A stretch of DNA of 64,000 bases from Streptomyces sp. MJM8645 (GCF_001625365.1 NZ_LJJF01000001.1:5760501-5824500), one strand, 5' to 3'; numbered from the stretch's first letter, positions 8,144-24,730 are shown. Program-made: numbers and translations. Notes: a model not told the origin generated them from the letters alone.

Positions 8144-8896
8144 ATGTCCCACCCGAAGCCGCTCCACGCCCTCGCCGCCGCCGCCCTCGCCGCGGCGGTC
8201 GCCTTGGGCCCGGCCCACCTCGCCGCGGCCGCGACGCCCGGCCAGCCCGCCCAGGGCCTGCCCACCTCCGAGCAACTCACCGCGGCCCTGCTCACCGTCG
8301 ACGACATCGGCCCAGGCTTCACCCAGGTCTCCAGCACGGCCAGCCCCAGCGCCGGCCCCAGTACGATGCCGTCCCCGGCCAACGACTGCGACGCCCTCAG
8401 CGACCTGATCAACATGCACACCGGCATCCCCGGCCCCGAGACCCCGCACGCCGAGGCCGAACTGGACGGCCCGGGCGGCAACCCGATGGTGACCGAGTCC
8501 CTCACCGCCGAGGACGCGGGAAAGCTCACCACCGACCTCGACGCCGCCACCGCGGCCCTCAAGAGCTGCCACACCATCACCTTCAGCGCCGGCACCAACG
8601 ACTCGGTGACCTTCACCGTCACCCCGGTCACCCTCGGCGACCGCCAGGACGCGTCCGCCGTCCGCCTCGACGGCACCCTGGCCGGCGTTCAGCTGAACGC
8701 CTTCGTCGGCGTCGAGCGCTTCGGCACCGTCGGCATGGCCTTCGGCTTCTTCCAGCGCGGCGGCGACTCCTCCCAACTGGCCTCCTTCCAGTACCGCGCC
8801 GCCGTCGCCAAGGTCCAGCGCGCCCTCGGCGCCACCGCTGGCAGCACCACCCCGCCCACCGCTACGGCCCCCGTCACCCAGGGCACCTCGGTCTGA
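8144..8896 (+). CDS. Secreted protein of unknown function
   Basis: 250-residue protein with a clear Sec signal peptide (HALAAAALAAAVALGP, cleavage likely after AAAA near residue 30) and no lipobox Cys. The mature part begins with LTAALLTVDDIGPGFTQV, a motif seen in many actinobacterial extracellular sensor-like domains of the PknH type, and has two Cys (NDCDAL, KSCHTI) that could form a disulphide. The end is Thr/Pro-rich. Start at ATG 8144, behind a GGGGGG stretch; frames further upstream have no signal peptide. Role unknown. A strong terminator follows at 8911. Confidence 0.8.
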   Translation: MSHPKPLHALAAAALAAAVALGPAHLAAAATPGQPAQGLPTSEQLTAALLTVDDIGPGFTQVSSTASPSAGPSTMPSPANDCDALSDLINMHTGIPGPETPHAEAELDGPGGNPMVTESLTAEDAGKLTTDLDAATAALKSCHTITFSAGTNDSVTFTVTPVTLGDRQDASAVRLDGTLAGVQLNAFVGVERFGTVGMAFGFFQRGGDSSQLASFQYRAAVAKVQRALGATAGSTTPPTATAPVTQGTSV

Positions 8897-8910
8897 GCCG
8901 GACAACGCGA

Positions 8911-8945
8911 CGGCCCCCGTCGAGCACGGAGCTCGACGGGGGCCG
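8911..8945 (+). terminator. Rho-independent-type hairpin terminator
   Basis: Perfect 15-bp stem (8911-8925 with 8931-8945) and a 5-nt loop, 15 bp after the secreted-protein stop. No T-tract, as usual in streptomycetes. It lies between convergent genes and may serve both. Confidence 0.85.
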
Positions 8946-8991
8946 CGGCGTGGGCTGTATCGGGCGGGTGCGAGCCGGCGGTGTCGGCCGG

Positions 8992-9342
8992 TCAGGCGCT
9001 GATGCGCCGCCGGTTTCGAGCCGGGGCCGGCGCCTGGATCGGGGTGCGGCCGGCGAGGCGGCAGCCGAGGCAGTGGGGGTGGCCCTGGCGGCCGGCCGGG
9101 TCGGGGGTGCGCCACTGCCGGTGGGCGGGCGGGCGCGGGCCGGTGGGTTTGCCCCAGCCGGCGAGGTGGAGCAGCCAGCCGGCGGGCGCGCCGAGGGCGG
9201 TGAGGATCCCGCCGGCCCAGAGCCCGGCGGCCGAGCCGAGGACGAGGGCCGCGCCCGCGACGGTGAAGCCGAGGATCGCGATGACGGAGCCGGTCCAGCC
9301 GGCGATGGTGTGCCCCATGTCGTGGTCGCCGTGTGCGCTCAT
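8992..9342 (-). CDS. Small two-helix membrane protein
   Basis: 116 residues. A His-rich N-terminus (HGDHDMGHTIAGWTG) leads into two transmembrane helices at about 13-37 and 41-63, then a cytoplasmic Arg/Pro-rich tail with a Cys pair (CLGC). The HG...GWTG opening and two-helix layout match a family of small actinobacterial membrane proteins of unknown function (DUF6704-like). Start ATG 9342 with GAGGAG upstream. Divergent from the MarR gene at 9435, so both probably answer to the operator at 9404-9416. The His cluster and CxxC could bind metal, but that is speculation. Confidence 0.75.
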   Translation of the reverse strand: MSAHGDHDMGHTIAGWTGSVIAILGFTVAGAALVLGSAAGLWAGGILTALGAPAGWLLHLAGWGKPTGPRPPAHRQWRTPDPAGRQGHPHCLGCRLAGRTPIQAPAPARNRRRISA

Positions 9343-9403
9343 TGCTCCTCGTTTGGTGTGATGGGCGGGTCGGGATGGACGGGTCGGCCGTTTATCTCAC
9401 GAG

Positions 9404-9416
9404 CTAAGTAACTTAG
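9404..9416. promoter_or_regulatory. Probable MarR operator
   Basis: CTAAGT (9404-9409) and ACTTAG (9411-9416) form a palindrome around one central base, 18 bp before the MarR start and between the divergent membrane-protein and MarR genes. A further half site CTAAG lies at 9420-9424. Confidence 0.55.
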
Positions 9417-9434
9417 ATGCTAAGGAGATATCGA

Positions 9435-9920
9435 GTGAAGGGCAAGCCGCGCCCCCGGGCGACGCCCGAGCAGGCGCTCTACGCGATGGACCGGATGATC
9501 GCGCTGGCGCAGTTCGGCCAGCAGGACATCGCCGCCCGGCTCGGCCTCAACGTCACCGACCTGACCTGCCTCGGCTTCGTCATCGAGGCCGCGATGGCCG
9601 GGGAACCGCTGGCCGCCGGCGACCTCGCCGAGCGCGCGCAGCTGACCACCGGCGCCGTGACCGGCGTGCTCAACCGGCTGGAGAAGACCGGCTACGCCCG
9701 CCGCGAGGCCGACCCGGCCGACCGTCGGCGCGTCCGCGTGGTGATGGCGGAGGACGCGCAGCAGCGCATCCTCCAGGTCTACGGCCCGTTCTACGAGCGG
9801 ATCGGCGCGCTGTTCGCCGACTACACGCCGGACGAGACCGCGGTGATCGCCGACTGGTTCACCCGGGCCAAGGGGGTGCTGCGGGAGTCGCTGGACGAGA
9901 TCCGGGCCGAAACGCCGTAG
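9435..9920 (+). CDS. MarR-family transcriptional regulator
   Basis: 161-residue regulator; GTG 9435 chosen because AAGGAG lies 7 bp upstream, although the frame is open to an ATG 18 bp earlier. Residues 35-110 form the winged helix (LGLNVTDLTCLGFVIEA, TTGAVTGVLNRLEKTGY, wing READPADRRRVRVVM). It probably represses itself and the divergent small membrane protein through the palindrome at 9404. Streptomycete MarR proteins of this length usually act on drug or stress genes; the ligand is unknown. Confidence 0.9.
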   Translation: MKGKPRPRATPEQALYAMDRMIALAQFGQQDIAARLGLNVTDLTCLGFVIEAAMAGEPLAAGDLAERAQLTTGAVTGVLNRLEKTGYARREADPADRRRVRVVMAEDAQQRILQVYGPFYERIGALFADYTPDETAVIADWFTRAKGVLRESLDEIRAETP

Positions 9921-9955
9921 CGGCCGACCCCGGGGAGGGGACGGCCGCCACGGTC

Positions 9956-10033
9956 TCGGAGCAGCGTCTCGGTGCAGCGTCGTGGAGCAGCGTCGCGGGG
10001 CGACGTCTTGGTGCAGCGCCTCAGGCCGGCGTC
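9956..10033. repeat. 13-bp tandem repeat in convergent junction
   Basis: Six head-to-tail imperfect copies of a 13-bp unit close to TCGGAGCAGCGTC fill exactly the space between the MarR gene region and the hydrolase stop codon at 10034. Confidence 0.75.
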
Positions 10034-11272
10034 TCAGGGCAGGTACGTCACCTCGGGGAAGGCCGTGGACGGGCCGTCGAGGAGGCGGCTGGGGCGGTGC
10101 CGCAGGTGCAGGTCGAAGAAGGCCACCGGGTACGCCTGCTGGATCTTCACCGCGCGGGCCGGGTCGAGGGTGCCGATCATGTCCCGGACCTGTTCGTCGG
10201 TCAGGCCGAGGAGCTTGGCGGCCTGCGGGATCAGCACCTGGTCGTCGCCGTACGAGACGTGCACCGCGCCCTGGGCCTGGACGTCGAGCCGCCAGCCGCG
10301 CAGGTGCGGCCAGAACTCGGCGACGGCCGGCTGGCCGGCCCGGGTGAACGCGGCGGTCATCATCATGAACGGCCGGTCCAGGTCGGTGGTGATGGTCGGC
10401 TGCATCGGGCCGTCCAGGCTCAGCCCGGCGCGGACGCGCCGGTCGGCGAGCATGGTGTAGGCGGTGGCCGTGCCGCCCTTGGACCAGCCGAACATGCCGA
10501 TCCGGTCCGGGTCGAGGGCGTGCAGCAGGCCGGCGGGCAGCGGCCTGCCGTCGGTGTCGGGGTTGCGCCCGGCGGCGAGGGCGTCGACCTGGTCGAGGAG
10601 GAAGCGGATGTCCGCGGCGAAGTCCTTCGGCCCCATCGGGATGCTCCGGTCCGGGGTGAGGACCAGGCCGTCGGGGAACTCGGTGATCGCGTCGCGGGTG
10701 TGGTCGACGGTGATCACCACATAGCCGTGGCTGGCGAGTTCCTGGACCATCACGGTGTGGTCGGCGCGGTGGCTGTGCGCGCCGTGCGAGTAGACGACGA
10801 CGGGCAGGCGGCGGCCCGCGCGGTGGACCGGGGCGCCCACGCGGCCGGAGGTGAGCGGGGCGAGGGCGGGGTCGATGGCGAAGCCCGTGTCCGCGAGGAA
10901 CGCCCGCAGTGCGCCGTCGGCCATCCAGGGCGCGAGCGGGTACTCCCCGGCCTCGCGGGCGGGGTACCAGACGCTCGCCATCAGCTCGCGGAACCGACCC
11001 GGGCCGGCCAGCGGGTCCGGGCGGGAGGCGTCGAGCAGGTGCAGCGGGACGGTGCCCACGGGGTGCGGCCCGGTGGGCTCGGGCAGGGTGAGCCGCGCCG
11101 GGCCGCCGGCGGCGGTGGCGGCGGACCCGGGGGTGGCGGCCCTGCCCGTTGCCCACGCGGGGCGGGCGAGGGCGAGCGGTGCGGCGGCCCCGGTGGCTCC
11201 GGCGGCCAGTGCGGCCCCCAGCAGGCGGCGGCGCGTCATGGCGTGTCGGCTCGTGAACGGCGTGGTGGTCAT
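10034..11272 (-). CDS. Tat-exported alpha/beta hydrolase (PAF acetylhydrolase-like)
   Basis: 412-residue hydrolase. The N-terminus has a twin-arginine signal (MTRRRLLGAALAAG) with cleavage probably after AWA near residue 40, so it should be exported folded. The core shows an oxyanion segment PVVVYSHGAHSHRADH, the serine nucleophile elbow FGWSKGG near residue 255 and a C-terminal His region. This pattern fits the platelet-activating factor acetylhydrolase/dienelactone hydrolase branch acting on short-chain esters. Start ATG 11272 is preceded by AGGGAGG. It stands alone; the 446-bp upstream region separates it from the divergent DUF4097 gene. Confidence 0.85.
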   Translation of the reverse strand: MTTTPFTSRHAMTRRRLLGAALAAGATGAAAPLALARPAWATGRAATPGSAATAAGGPARLTLPEPTGPHPVGTVPLHLLDASRPDPLAGPGRFRELMASVWYPAREAGEYPLAPWMADGALRAFLADTGFAIDPALAPLTSGRVGAPVHRAGRRLPVVVYSHGAHSHRADHTVMVQELASHGYVVITVDHTRDAITEFPDGLVLTPDRSIPMGPKDFAADIRFLLDQVDALAAGRNPDTDGRPLPAGLLHALDPDRIGMFGWSKGGTATAYTMLADRRVRAGLSLDGPMQPTITTDLDRPFMMMTAAFTRAGQPAVAEFWPHLRGWRLDVQAQGAVHVSYGDDQVLIPQAAKLLGLTDEQVRDMIGTLDPARAVKIQQAYPVAFFDLHLRHRPSRLLDGPSTAFPEVTYLP

Positions 11273-11718
11273 GGGCCCTCCCTGGGTGTGCTGGACAGAA
11301 CCGGGCCGAGGCGCACGGTCTTCGCAGGTGCGGCCGTCGTTCGACACCGGACGGCCGGGGAAGCGCCCCTGACAGACCGTCCGATGGATCTCCGTGCACC
11401 TGAACGGAAGGCTGTCATCGCGGCGTACCCGGCCACATCCGACCACCGGATGACGGTGCGGGGGCGCGCATTGGCCCGGGGGTTTACATCCGTGGGCTGA
11501 TGCGGCGGCGTGCCGGGGCGGGGTGGCGCATAGCGTTCACGCTCAATCCAATGCAACGGGCGACGTGACTGACGTTGCGTTAAATCCGTAACTGTTGCAA
11601 CGATAATGAGGTTTTGACCTGCGATGATGCTGATTGTGCGCAACATGCCTGTTGCCGTGAAGCGTGAAGGCAACGTAGCGTTTCCGTTGTCAGAAAGAAC
11701 GAGCCACAGGAGAGCATC
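11273..11718. other. Divergent intergenic region, no gene seen
   Basis: 446 bp between the minus-strand hydrolase and the plus-strand DUF4097 gene. The right half (about 11540-11720) is clearly richer in A/T than its surroundings and contains several GCAAC/GTTGC half sites, as expected for promoters and regulator binding. I see no supported reading frame. Confidence 0.6.
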
Positions 11719-12390
11719 ATGCAGAAGTTCGCCACCCCCGCCCCGGTCTCCGCCGTCCTCGACATCCCCGCCGGGCGCATCCGGTTCATCGCCGCCGACC
11801 GGGCCGACACCACGGTCGAGGTCCTGCCCGCCGACGCCTCGAAGAGCCGCGACGTGAAGGCGGCGGAGCGGACCACCGTCGAGTACGCCGACGGCGTCCT
11901 GCGAATCGAGGCGGCGGCGGCCGAGAACCGGATCCTCGGCCAGTCCGGCACCGTCGAGGTGACCGTCCAACTGCCCGCCGGCTCCCGCATCCAGGCGAAG
12001 ACGGCCAGCGCCGAACTCCGGGGCGTCGGACGCCTCGGCGACGTCACCTTCGAAGGCGCGCAGGCCTCGGTCAAGCTCGACGAGACCGCCGGCGTCCACC
12101 TCGCAGTCCTCGCCGGCGACATCTCCGTCGGCCGCCTCGACGGCCCCGCCGAGATCACCACCGCCAAGGGCGACATCCACATCACCGAAGCCGTGCACGG
12201 CACGATCACGCTGCGCACCGAGGCCGGCGACGTGTCCGTCGGCGCGGCCCGCGGCGTCTCCGCCTCCCTGGACGCCGGCACCACCTACGGCCGGATCCAC
12301 AACACGCTCAAGAACACCGACGGCGCCGCCGCCGGCCTGAGCATCCACGCGACCACCGCCTACGGCGACATCACCGCCCGCAGCCTCTGA
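11719..12390 (+). CDS. DUF4097-type beta-repeat protein
   Basis: 223 residues with no signal peptide. The sequence is a run of short beta-strands with repeating hydrophobic/polar pattern (GRIRFIAADRADTTVEV, GTVEVTVQLPAGSRIQAKT, GDVSVGAARG, YGDITARSL), which matches the DUF4097 family of right-handed beta-solenoid-like proteins. The family is widespread in actinobacteria, often next to regulators or membrane proteins; biochemical function is not established. ATG 11719 follows CCACAGGAG. A beta-lactamase-like hydrolase starts 54 bp downstream on the same strand and may be co-transcribed. Confidence 0.82.
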   Translation: MQKFATPAPVSAVLDIPAGRIRFIAADRADTTVEVLPADASKSRDVKAAERTTVEYADGVLRIEAAAAENRILGQSGTVEVTVQLPAGSRIQAKTASAELRGVGRLGDVTFEGAQASVKLDETAGVHLAVLAGDISVGRLDGPAEITTAKGDIHITEAVHGTITLRTEAGDVSVGAARGVSASLDAGTTYGRIHNTLKNTDGAAAGLSIHATTAYGDITARSL

Positions 12391-12444
12391 AGCCCCAGCC
12401 CCAGCCCGCACCCGCACACTCCGATCGCGAGACAAGGAACAACC

Positions 12445-13584
12445 ATGAGTGAATCCCGCTACGCCGCCGAGATCGCCGCCGAGGACGCCGCCGGGCAGGA
12501 TCGCCCGGAGCTCCAGCAAGCCATCCAGGAGTTCGTCGACGCCGGTTTCGCCGGGATACAGCTGCGCGTGCACGACGAGCACGGGGAGTGGGTCGGCAGC
12601 GCCGGGGTGCGCAAGCTGGGCGAGGCCGCGAAGCCGTCGGTGGACGGGAAGTTCTGGGTGGGCAGCACCACCAAGACCTTCGTCGCGACCCTGGTGCTGC
12701 ACCTGGTGGCCGACGGCGCGACCGGGCTGGACACCCCGGTGGCCGACCACCTGCCGCAGTTCGGGCTGGACCGGCGGATCACCGTGCGGATGTTGCTCCA
12801 GCACACCAGCGGCCTGGCCAGCTACACCGGAGACCTCGAACCCGACGGGACGTTCGTGCCGGGGATCCCCGCGATGGGCAAGGAGTGGGTGGACAACCGG
12901 TTCCACAGCTACCGGCCCGAGGAACTCGTGCAGTTCGCCCTGTCCAAGCCGGCACGGTTCGAGCCGGGCACCGACCAGAGCTACTCCAACACCAACTACA
13001 CGCTGGCCGTGCTCCTGATCGAGCAGGCCGCCGGCCGCCCGTACGCCGAGGAGATGCAGCGGCGGATCCTTCGGCCGCTCGGACTGCGGGACACCATGGT
13101 GCCGGGCGACTCGCCGGAGCTCCCCGCGCCGCACGCCCACGGCTACTACCGCTACCAGGACGGCGACCAGTGGAAGGTGGTCGACGTCGCCCGCCAGAAC
13201 CTCTCCCTCCTGGTCGGCGCCGGCGACCTGATCTCGACCACCCGGGACCTCCACACGTTCTTCGCCGCACTCCTGGGCGGCAAGCTCCTGCCCGCCCCCC
13301 TGCTGGACGAGATGCGCACGCCGCACGGGATGCTCGGCTACGGCCTGGGCCTGTTCGTCCAGGACCTCGGCCCCGACGGCGGCACCATCGTCCACCACAA
13401 CGGCGGCGCCCCCGGCGGCTACGGGGCACTGATGATCGGCACCCCCGACGGCAGCAAGACCCTGACCGCCGGGCTCACCACCGGCGACTCCGCATCCGAC
13501 CCGGCACAGGAGTTCCCGAAGGCACTGGACCGGCTCATCAAGGCGGTGTTCGGCAGCGGCAGCGGTGTGCGGGCCGAAGGCTGA
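12445..13584 (+). CDS. Serine beta-lactamase-like hydrolase (class C fold)
   Basis: 379 residues of the beta-lactamase/D-alanyl-D-alanine carboxypeptidase clan. The catalytic motif SxxK is GSTTKTF near residue 75, YxN is YSNTN near residue 180, and HxG appears as VHHNGGAPGGYGA near residue 320. No signal peptide is visible, so it is probably cytoplasmic and an esterase or peptidase rather than a cell-wall enzyme. Start ATG 12445 follows an AAGGAA site. It follows the DUF4097 gene closely and is closed by a hairpin terminator at 13608. Confidence 0.88.
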   Translation: MSESRYAAEIAAEDAAGQDRPELQQAIQEFVDAGFAGIQLRVHDEHGEWVGSAGVRKLGEAAKPSVDGKFWVGSTTKTFVATLVLHLVADGATGLDTPVADHLPQFGLDRRITVRMLLQHTSGLASYTGDLEPDGTFVPGIPAMGKEWVDNRFHSYRPEELVQFALSKPARFEPGTDQSYSNTNYTLAVLLIEQAAGRPYAEEMQRRILRPLGLRDTMVPGDSPELPAPHAHGYYRYQDGDQWKVVDVARQNLSLLVGAGDLISTTRDLHTFFAALLGGKLLPAPLLDEMRTPHGMLGYGLGLFVQDLGPDGGTIVHHNGGAPGGYGALMIGTPDGSKTLTAGLTTGDSASDPAQEFPKALDRLIKAVFGSGSGVRAEG

Positions 13585-13607
13585 CGGCCTGCGGTTTCGG
13601 CGCGGCG

Positions 13608-13638
13608 AGTGGGAAGTCGACGGGCCCGACTTCCCACT
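13608..13638 (+). terminator. Hairpin terminator
   Basis: Perfect 12-bp stem (13608-13619 with 13627-13638), 7-nt loop, 24 bp after the beta-lactamase-like stop. Confidence 0.75.
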
Positions 13639-14063
13639 CCGTTCGTTGAAGGGGTGGTGCCCCGGCGCGCAGCGGTGGTGGGGCAGGAGTGAAGCGCGAA
13701 GCCGCGCTCCGCGATGGTGAAGCGGCGTGGCGTAATGAAGCCCATCGAAACTCAAGTACATTGCACTGCCGATAAATTGACGCTGAGTCAAATATCGAGT
13801 AGCGGTGATGCCCTGGGCGTAGCGGCTCGGGCGTCCGAGGGGGCCTCCGTCGGCCCGGGGAAAACCACGGTGCCCTGGACATGTGCCGACCATGGATTCG
13901 GTGAGCACTCAGCATGCTGCCCCGAATGCGGAGGGTTGGCCCGCGCTTCCGCGCGGCGAGCCGTCGGGGGTCCGTCGGGGGATGACGGCCAATCGGCGGA
14001 TGGGTGGGCGGAGTGCGGGTGTCGTCGGGCCGGTGCCGGGTGGGGGCTGCTACCAACGGTCCC
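13639..14063. other. Intergenic region with promoter-like segment
   Basis: 425 bp without a convincing gene. Around 13730-13800 base composition becomes AT-richer. TTGAC (13777-13781) and GTCAA (13787-13791) form a small dyad, and TTGACG could act as a -35 element with TAGCGG 17 bp further on. This is a plausible but weak promoter for the DUF4331 gene. Confidence 0.4.
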
Positions 14064-15032
14064 ATGTCCCATCACCTCAGTGGCCCCAACCTCCGCTCGC
14101 CCCGAGGCGACTCGCGGCTCGACCTGACCGACGTGTTCGCCTTCCCGGCCGCCGATGCGCCCGGCCGGACCGTCCTGATCATGAACGCGAACCCCTACGC
14201 TCCCACCCAGGCGGCCGAGTTCCACCCCGACGCCGTGTACCGCATCAACATCGACACCGACGGCGACCACCGCGCCGACGTCGCCTACTCCTTCACCTTC
14301 TCCGCCCCCACCCACACCGGCGCCCAGACCGTCACCGTCCACCGGGCGACCGGCGCCGCCGCGCAGAAGCACGAGCCCACCGGGGACGTCCTGTTCTCCG
14401 AAGCCCCGGTCGCCTTCGGGGACGCGCCCGACGTCATCGAGGCGAACGGCCGCAAGCTCTCCGTCGGCCTGCGCAGCGATCCCTTTTTCGCCGACCTCGA
14501 AGGGATCGTCAACGACTTCACCTGGACCGGCAAGGACGCCATGGCCGATGCCAACGTCTTCGGCATCGCCCTCGAAGTCCCCGACACCGACCTCGGCCCC
14601 GACCCGACGATCGGCGTCTGGGCCCGGGTCAGCCTCCGCCAGGACGGCCGGCTCGTCTCCGTCGACCGTGGCGCGCACCCCTCCCTCACCGCCTACTTCA
14701 ACAAGGAGGAGGTGAAGGACGCGTACAACGCGGGTGAGCCGGCCGACGACTGGGACACCTACCGCGAGGCCTGGACGGCCGTCCTCCAGCACACCGGGGA
14801 CTACACCACCGAGGCCGCCACCGAGACCCTCAAGCTCGTCCTCCCGGACATCCTCCGCTACGACCGCTCCCGCCCCGCCGCCTACCCCAACGGTCGCACC
14901 CTCGTCGACGACGTGACCTCGGCCCGCCTCACCATGGTCTCCGGCGGCAAGATCACCAGCGACCACATCCCCCCGCACACCGACGTCCTCCCCGTCTTCC
15001 CGCACCTCGGCCACCCGCACCCCGTCAAGTAG
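14064..15032 (+). CDS. DUF4331 family protein
   Basis: 322-residue protein of the DUF4331 family. It begins MSHHLSGPNLRSPRGD and contains LDLTDVFAFPAAD, INIDTDGDHRADVAYSF and FADLEGIVNDFTW, which are family hallmarks. Conserved His and Asp residues suggest metal or ligand binding, but no activity is established to my knowledge. No signal peptide, so presumed cytoplasmic. ATG 14064 chosen because it starts the conserved domain; the frame extends 60 bp upstream without homology. Ends at a strong hairpin (15055). Confidence 0.85.
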   Translation: MSHHLSGPNLRSPRGDSRLDLTDVFAFPAADAPGRTVLIMNANPYAPTQAAEFHPDAVYRINIDTDGDHRADVAYSFTFSAPTHTGAQTVTVHRATGAAAQKHEPTGDVLFSEAPVAFGDAPDVIEANGRKLSVGLRSDPFFADLEGIVNDFTWTGKDAMADANVFGIALEVPDTDLGPDPTIGVWARVSLRQDGRLVSVDRGAHPSLTAYFNKEEVKDAYNAGEPADDWDTYREAWTAVLQHTGDYTTEAATETLKLVLPDILRYDRSRPAAYPNGRTLVDDVTSARLTMVSGGKITSDHIPPHTDVLPVFPHLGHPHPVK

Positions 15033-15054
15033 CGAGTCAAGTAGCCGGACGACA

Positions 15055-15086
15055 AAGCGGCGGTCAAGAATCCTTGACCGCCGCTT
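15055..15086 (+). terminator. Hairpin terminator
   Basis: Perfect 14-bp stem (15055-15068 with 15073-15086) and a 4-nt loop AATC, 22 bp after the DUF4331 stop. Confidence 0.85.
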
Positions 15087-15148
15087 CGCACTTCCCGCCG
15101 TGATCACGTGTCAGGCTGTGCGCCCCCGCCCGGCAATGAGGAGGTCCG

Positions 15149-15385
15149 GTGAACCGCGCGCGCCCACTGATCGAGGACTTCCCCGCCCACCCGGACGGCG
15201 ACCCGGCCGGCGCCCTCGCCCGCGCCGTCCGCGAGCGCCGCACCGCCCTCGGCCTCTCCATCGCGGACCTCGCCAAGCGCGCCGACCTCACCGACGCCCA
15301 GGTCCGCGCCATCGAAGCCGGCCACGCCGCCCCCACCCTCCCCCTCCTCACCGCCCTCTCCCGGGCGCTGAACGCGGAGGTGTGA
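15149..15385 (+). CDS. Small XRE-type helix-turn-helix protein
   Basis: 78 residues from GTG 15149, behind a strong GAGGAGG. Residues 22-78 form one Cro/CI helix-turn-helix: LARAVRERRTALGLSIADLA, then DLTDAQVRAIEAGHAAPTL and LLTALSRALNAEV. Only 20 residues precede the domain, so it is essentially a stand-alone DNA-binding domain. Its 3' end faces the toxin-associated gene at 15523 across a bidirectional terminator; no target can be named. Confidence 0.85.
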   Translation: MNRARPLIEDFPAHPDGDPAGALARAVRERRTALGLSIADLAKRADLTDAQVRAIEAGHAAPTLPLLTALSRALNAEV

Positions 15386-15470
15386 GGGCTCAGGACGGGA
15401 CCGATCGGGAAGTACGCGAGCGCCCAGGGACTGCGCCTCTTCTGCATGATTCCCCCCAGTTGTGTTGTGC

Positions 15471-15507
15471 GTAGGGACGCCATCCGAAGCTCGGATGGCG
15501 CCCCTAC
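15471..15507. terminator. Bidirectional hairpin terminator
   Basis: 17-bp arms (15471-15487 with 15491-15507) with one mismatch and a 3-nt loop, between the convergent small XRE gene and the gene ending at 15523. Confidence 0.8.
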
Positions 15508-15522
15508 AGATGGTGTAGCGGA

Positions 15523-15933
15523 TCAGGCTGTCCGTCCGATGACGCTCTTCTCCCAATCCGAGAGATCGTCGGCGAATCGGCGCCGATCGACCCAGGTCCC
15601 TTCGGGCAGGGACACCCGCAGGACCAGTTGCCGCCCGAACCGCGTGGGCGAGAGGTCGACCTCACCCCGTGCCACCAGGTCCACGAAATCCAGGACCCGA
15701 TGGGCGGGGACGCCGTCGAACACGTAGTCCTCGTAGAGAACTCTGGCTTCGCCGAGGTCTTCCCTCAACATCACCAGATACTCGTGCCCGGACAGGGCCT
15801 CCAGATGAAGGTCGACCAGCCTCGGCTCGGCCGCGACCTCGACCGCCTCGATCCCGGCGAACCGCCCGGACCGCTGGGCCGCCGCCACGAGATCCTCCAC
15901 CGAGTACCCCGGGGGTAGTCCTTCCTGTCCCAT
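15523..15933 (-). CDS. Small acidic protein next to RHS toxin, possible second immunity
   Basis: 136 residues, start ATG 15933 preceded by GGAGG. The sequence is acidic with regular hydrophobic spacing (VEDLVAAAQRSGRFAGIEAV, LVMLREDLGEARVLYEDYV, RVLDFVDLVARGEVDL). No membrane or signal segment. I do not recognise a family. It lies 143 bp downstream of the RHS toxin/immunity pair but behind a terminator, in the position where orphan immunity genes often accumulate at RHS loci. Its immunity role is inference from position and acidity alone. Confidence 0.7.
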   Translation of the reverse strand: MGQEGLPPGYSVEDLVAAAQRSGRFAGIEAVEVAAEPRLVDLHLEALSGHEYLVMLREDLGEARVLYEDYVFDGVPAHRVLDFVDLVARGEVDLSPTRFGRQLVLRVSLPEGTWVDRRRFADDLSDWEKSVIGRTA

Positions 15934-16018
15934 CCAACTGCCTCCACTCTGCAGGTCGATTCCCGCTCTACCAGGCGTGTCCAGTGACACGGTGACCGGC
16001 CACGGCAGAACGTGGAAC

Positions 16019-16055
16019 GGCCCCCGCGACCGGCTCTCGGCCGATCGCGGGGGCC
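16019..16055 (-). terminator. Terminator after RHS immunity gene
   Basis: Perfect 11-bp outer stem (16019-16029 with 16045-16055) plus an inner 4-bp stem, 21 bp beyond the immunity-gene stop. Confidence 0.8.
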
Positions 16056-16076
16056 GGGGGCTCCCTCAGTTCGGTG

Positions 16077-16471
16077 CTACGCCGCGAGCGGCCGCAGCGC
16101 CACCTCCCAGGCCCGGAACTTCAGCCGGAGCGTGGAGGAGAGGATCTCGAACACCGGTGGCAGGTCGGCCCCGTACTCGTAGTACGTGACAGTGTCGATC
16201 CCGTCCGGTTCCTCCGGAGGGTCACCCTGCCAGCCGTCCGAGCTCACCGCGGTCTGCTGCATGACCAGTTCGCCGGCGTCGTGGAACTCCAGCGCGAAGC
16301 GACCACGGGTCGGGTGCCTGAACTCCAGGCTCACCGTCGCCTTGGGGTAGCCCACCAGGGCGACGCCGTGAAGCTCGCAGTCGTTGTGGAGGTCGATGAA
16401 GCCGCCCGGCACGTCGAGCTCGACGTAGTCGCCCGGGGCCTCCCATGCCTCCAGACCGCTGAATCGGGCCT

Positions 16472-16475
<4 letters not shown>
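16077..16475 (-). CDS. Probable immunity protein for the RHS toxin
   Basis: 132 residues from a GTG at 16475 that overlaps the RHS stop codon by 4 bp (GTGA), so toxin and partner are translationally coupled. The protein is acidic, cytoplasmic and beta-rich (DYVELDVPGGFIDLHNDCEL, ATVSLEFRHPTRGRFALEF, TVTYYEYGADLPPVFEIL). It fits the size and position of polymorphic toxin immunity proteins, which bind and block the C-terminal toxin domain in the producer. I cannot assign it to a named immunity family. A terminator follows directly, so the transcript ends here. Confidence 0.75.
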
Positions 16476-24604
<8,129 letters not shown>

Positions 24605-24710
24605 CAAAGACTCTCTCAAGAGATGTGCATTGTTTTGAATGGCTCGATTGAAGCCGAAGCACAATCTCTCATTCTCAGCTGACTCCCAGTGACCAATCAG
24701 GATGACGATT

Positions 24711-24730
24711 GCGTAACAGATCGCTTACGC
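24711..24730. promoter_or_regulatory. Inverted repeat upstream of RHS gene
   Basis: GCGTAA (24711-24716) and TTACGC (24725-24730) are perfect 6-bp arms with an 8-bp spacer, 107 bp before the RHS start, inside the AT-rich promoter region. Confidence 0.4.

Noticed and set aside
13640..13760. Minus-strand remnant resembling a short coding segment (GFITPRRFTIAERGFALH)
   Set aside because: Short, no start context, composition like shadow frames, and no recognised family; not supported as a gene or pseudogene.
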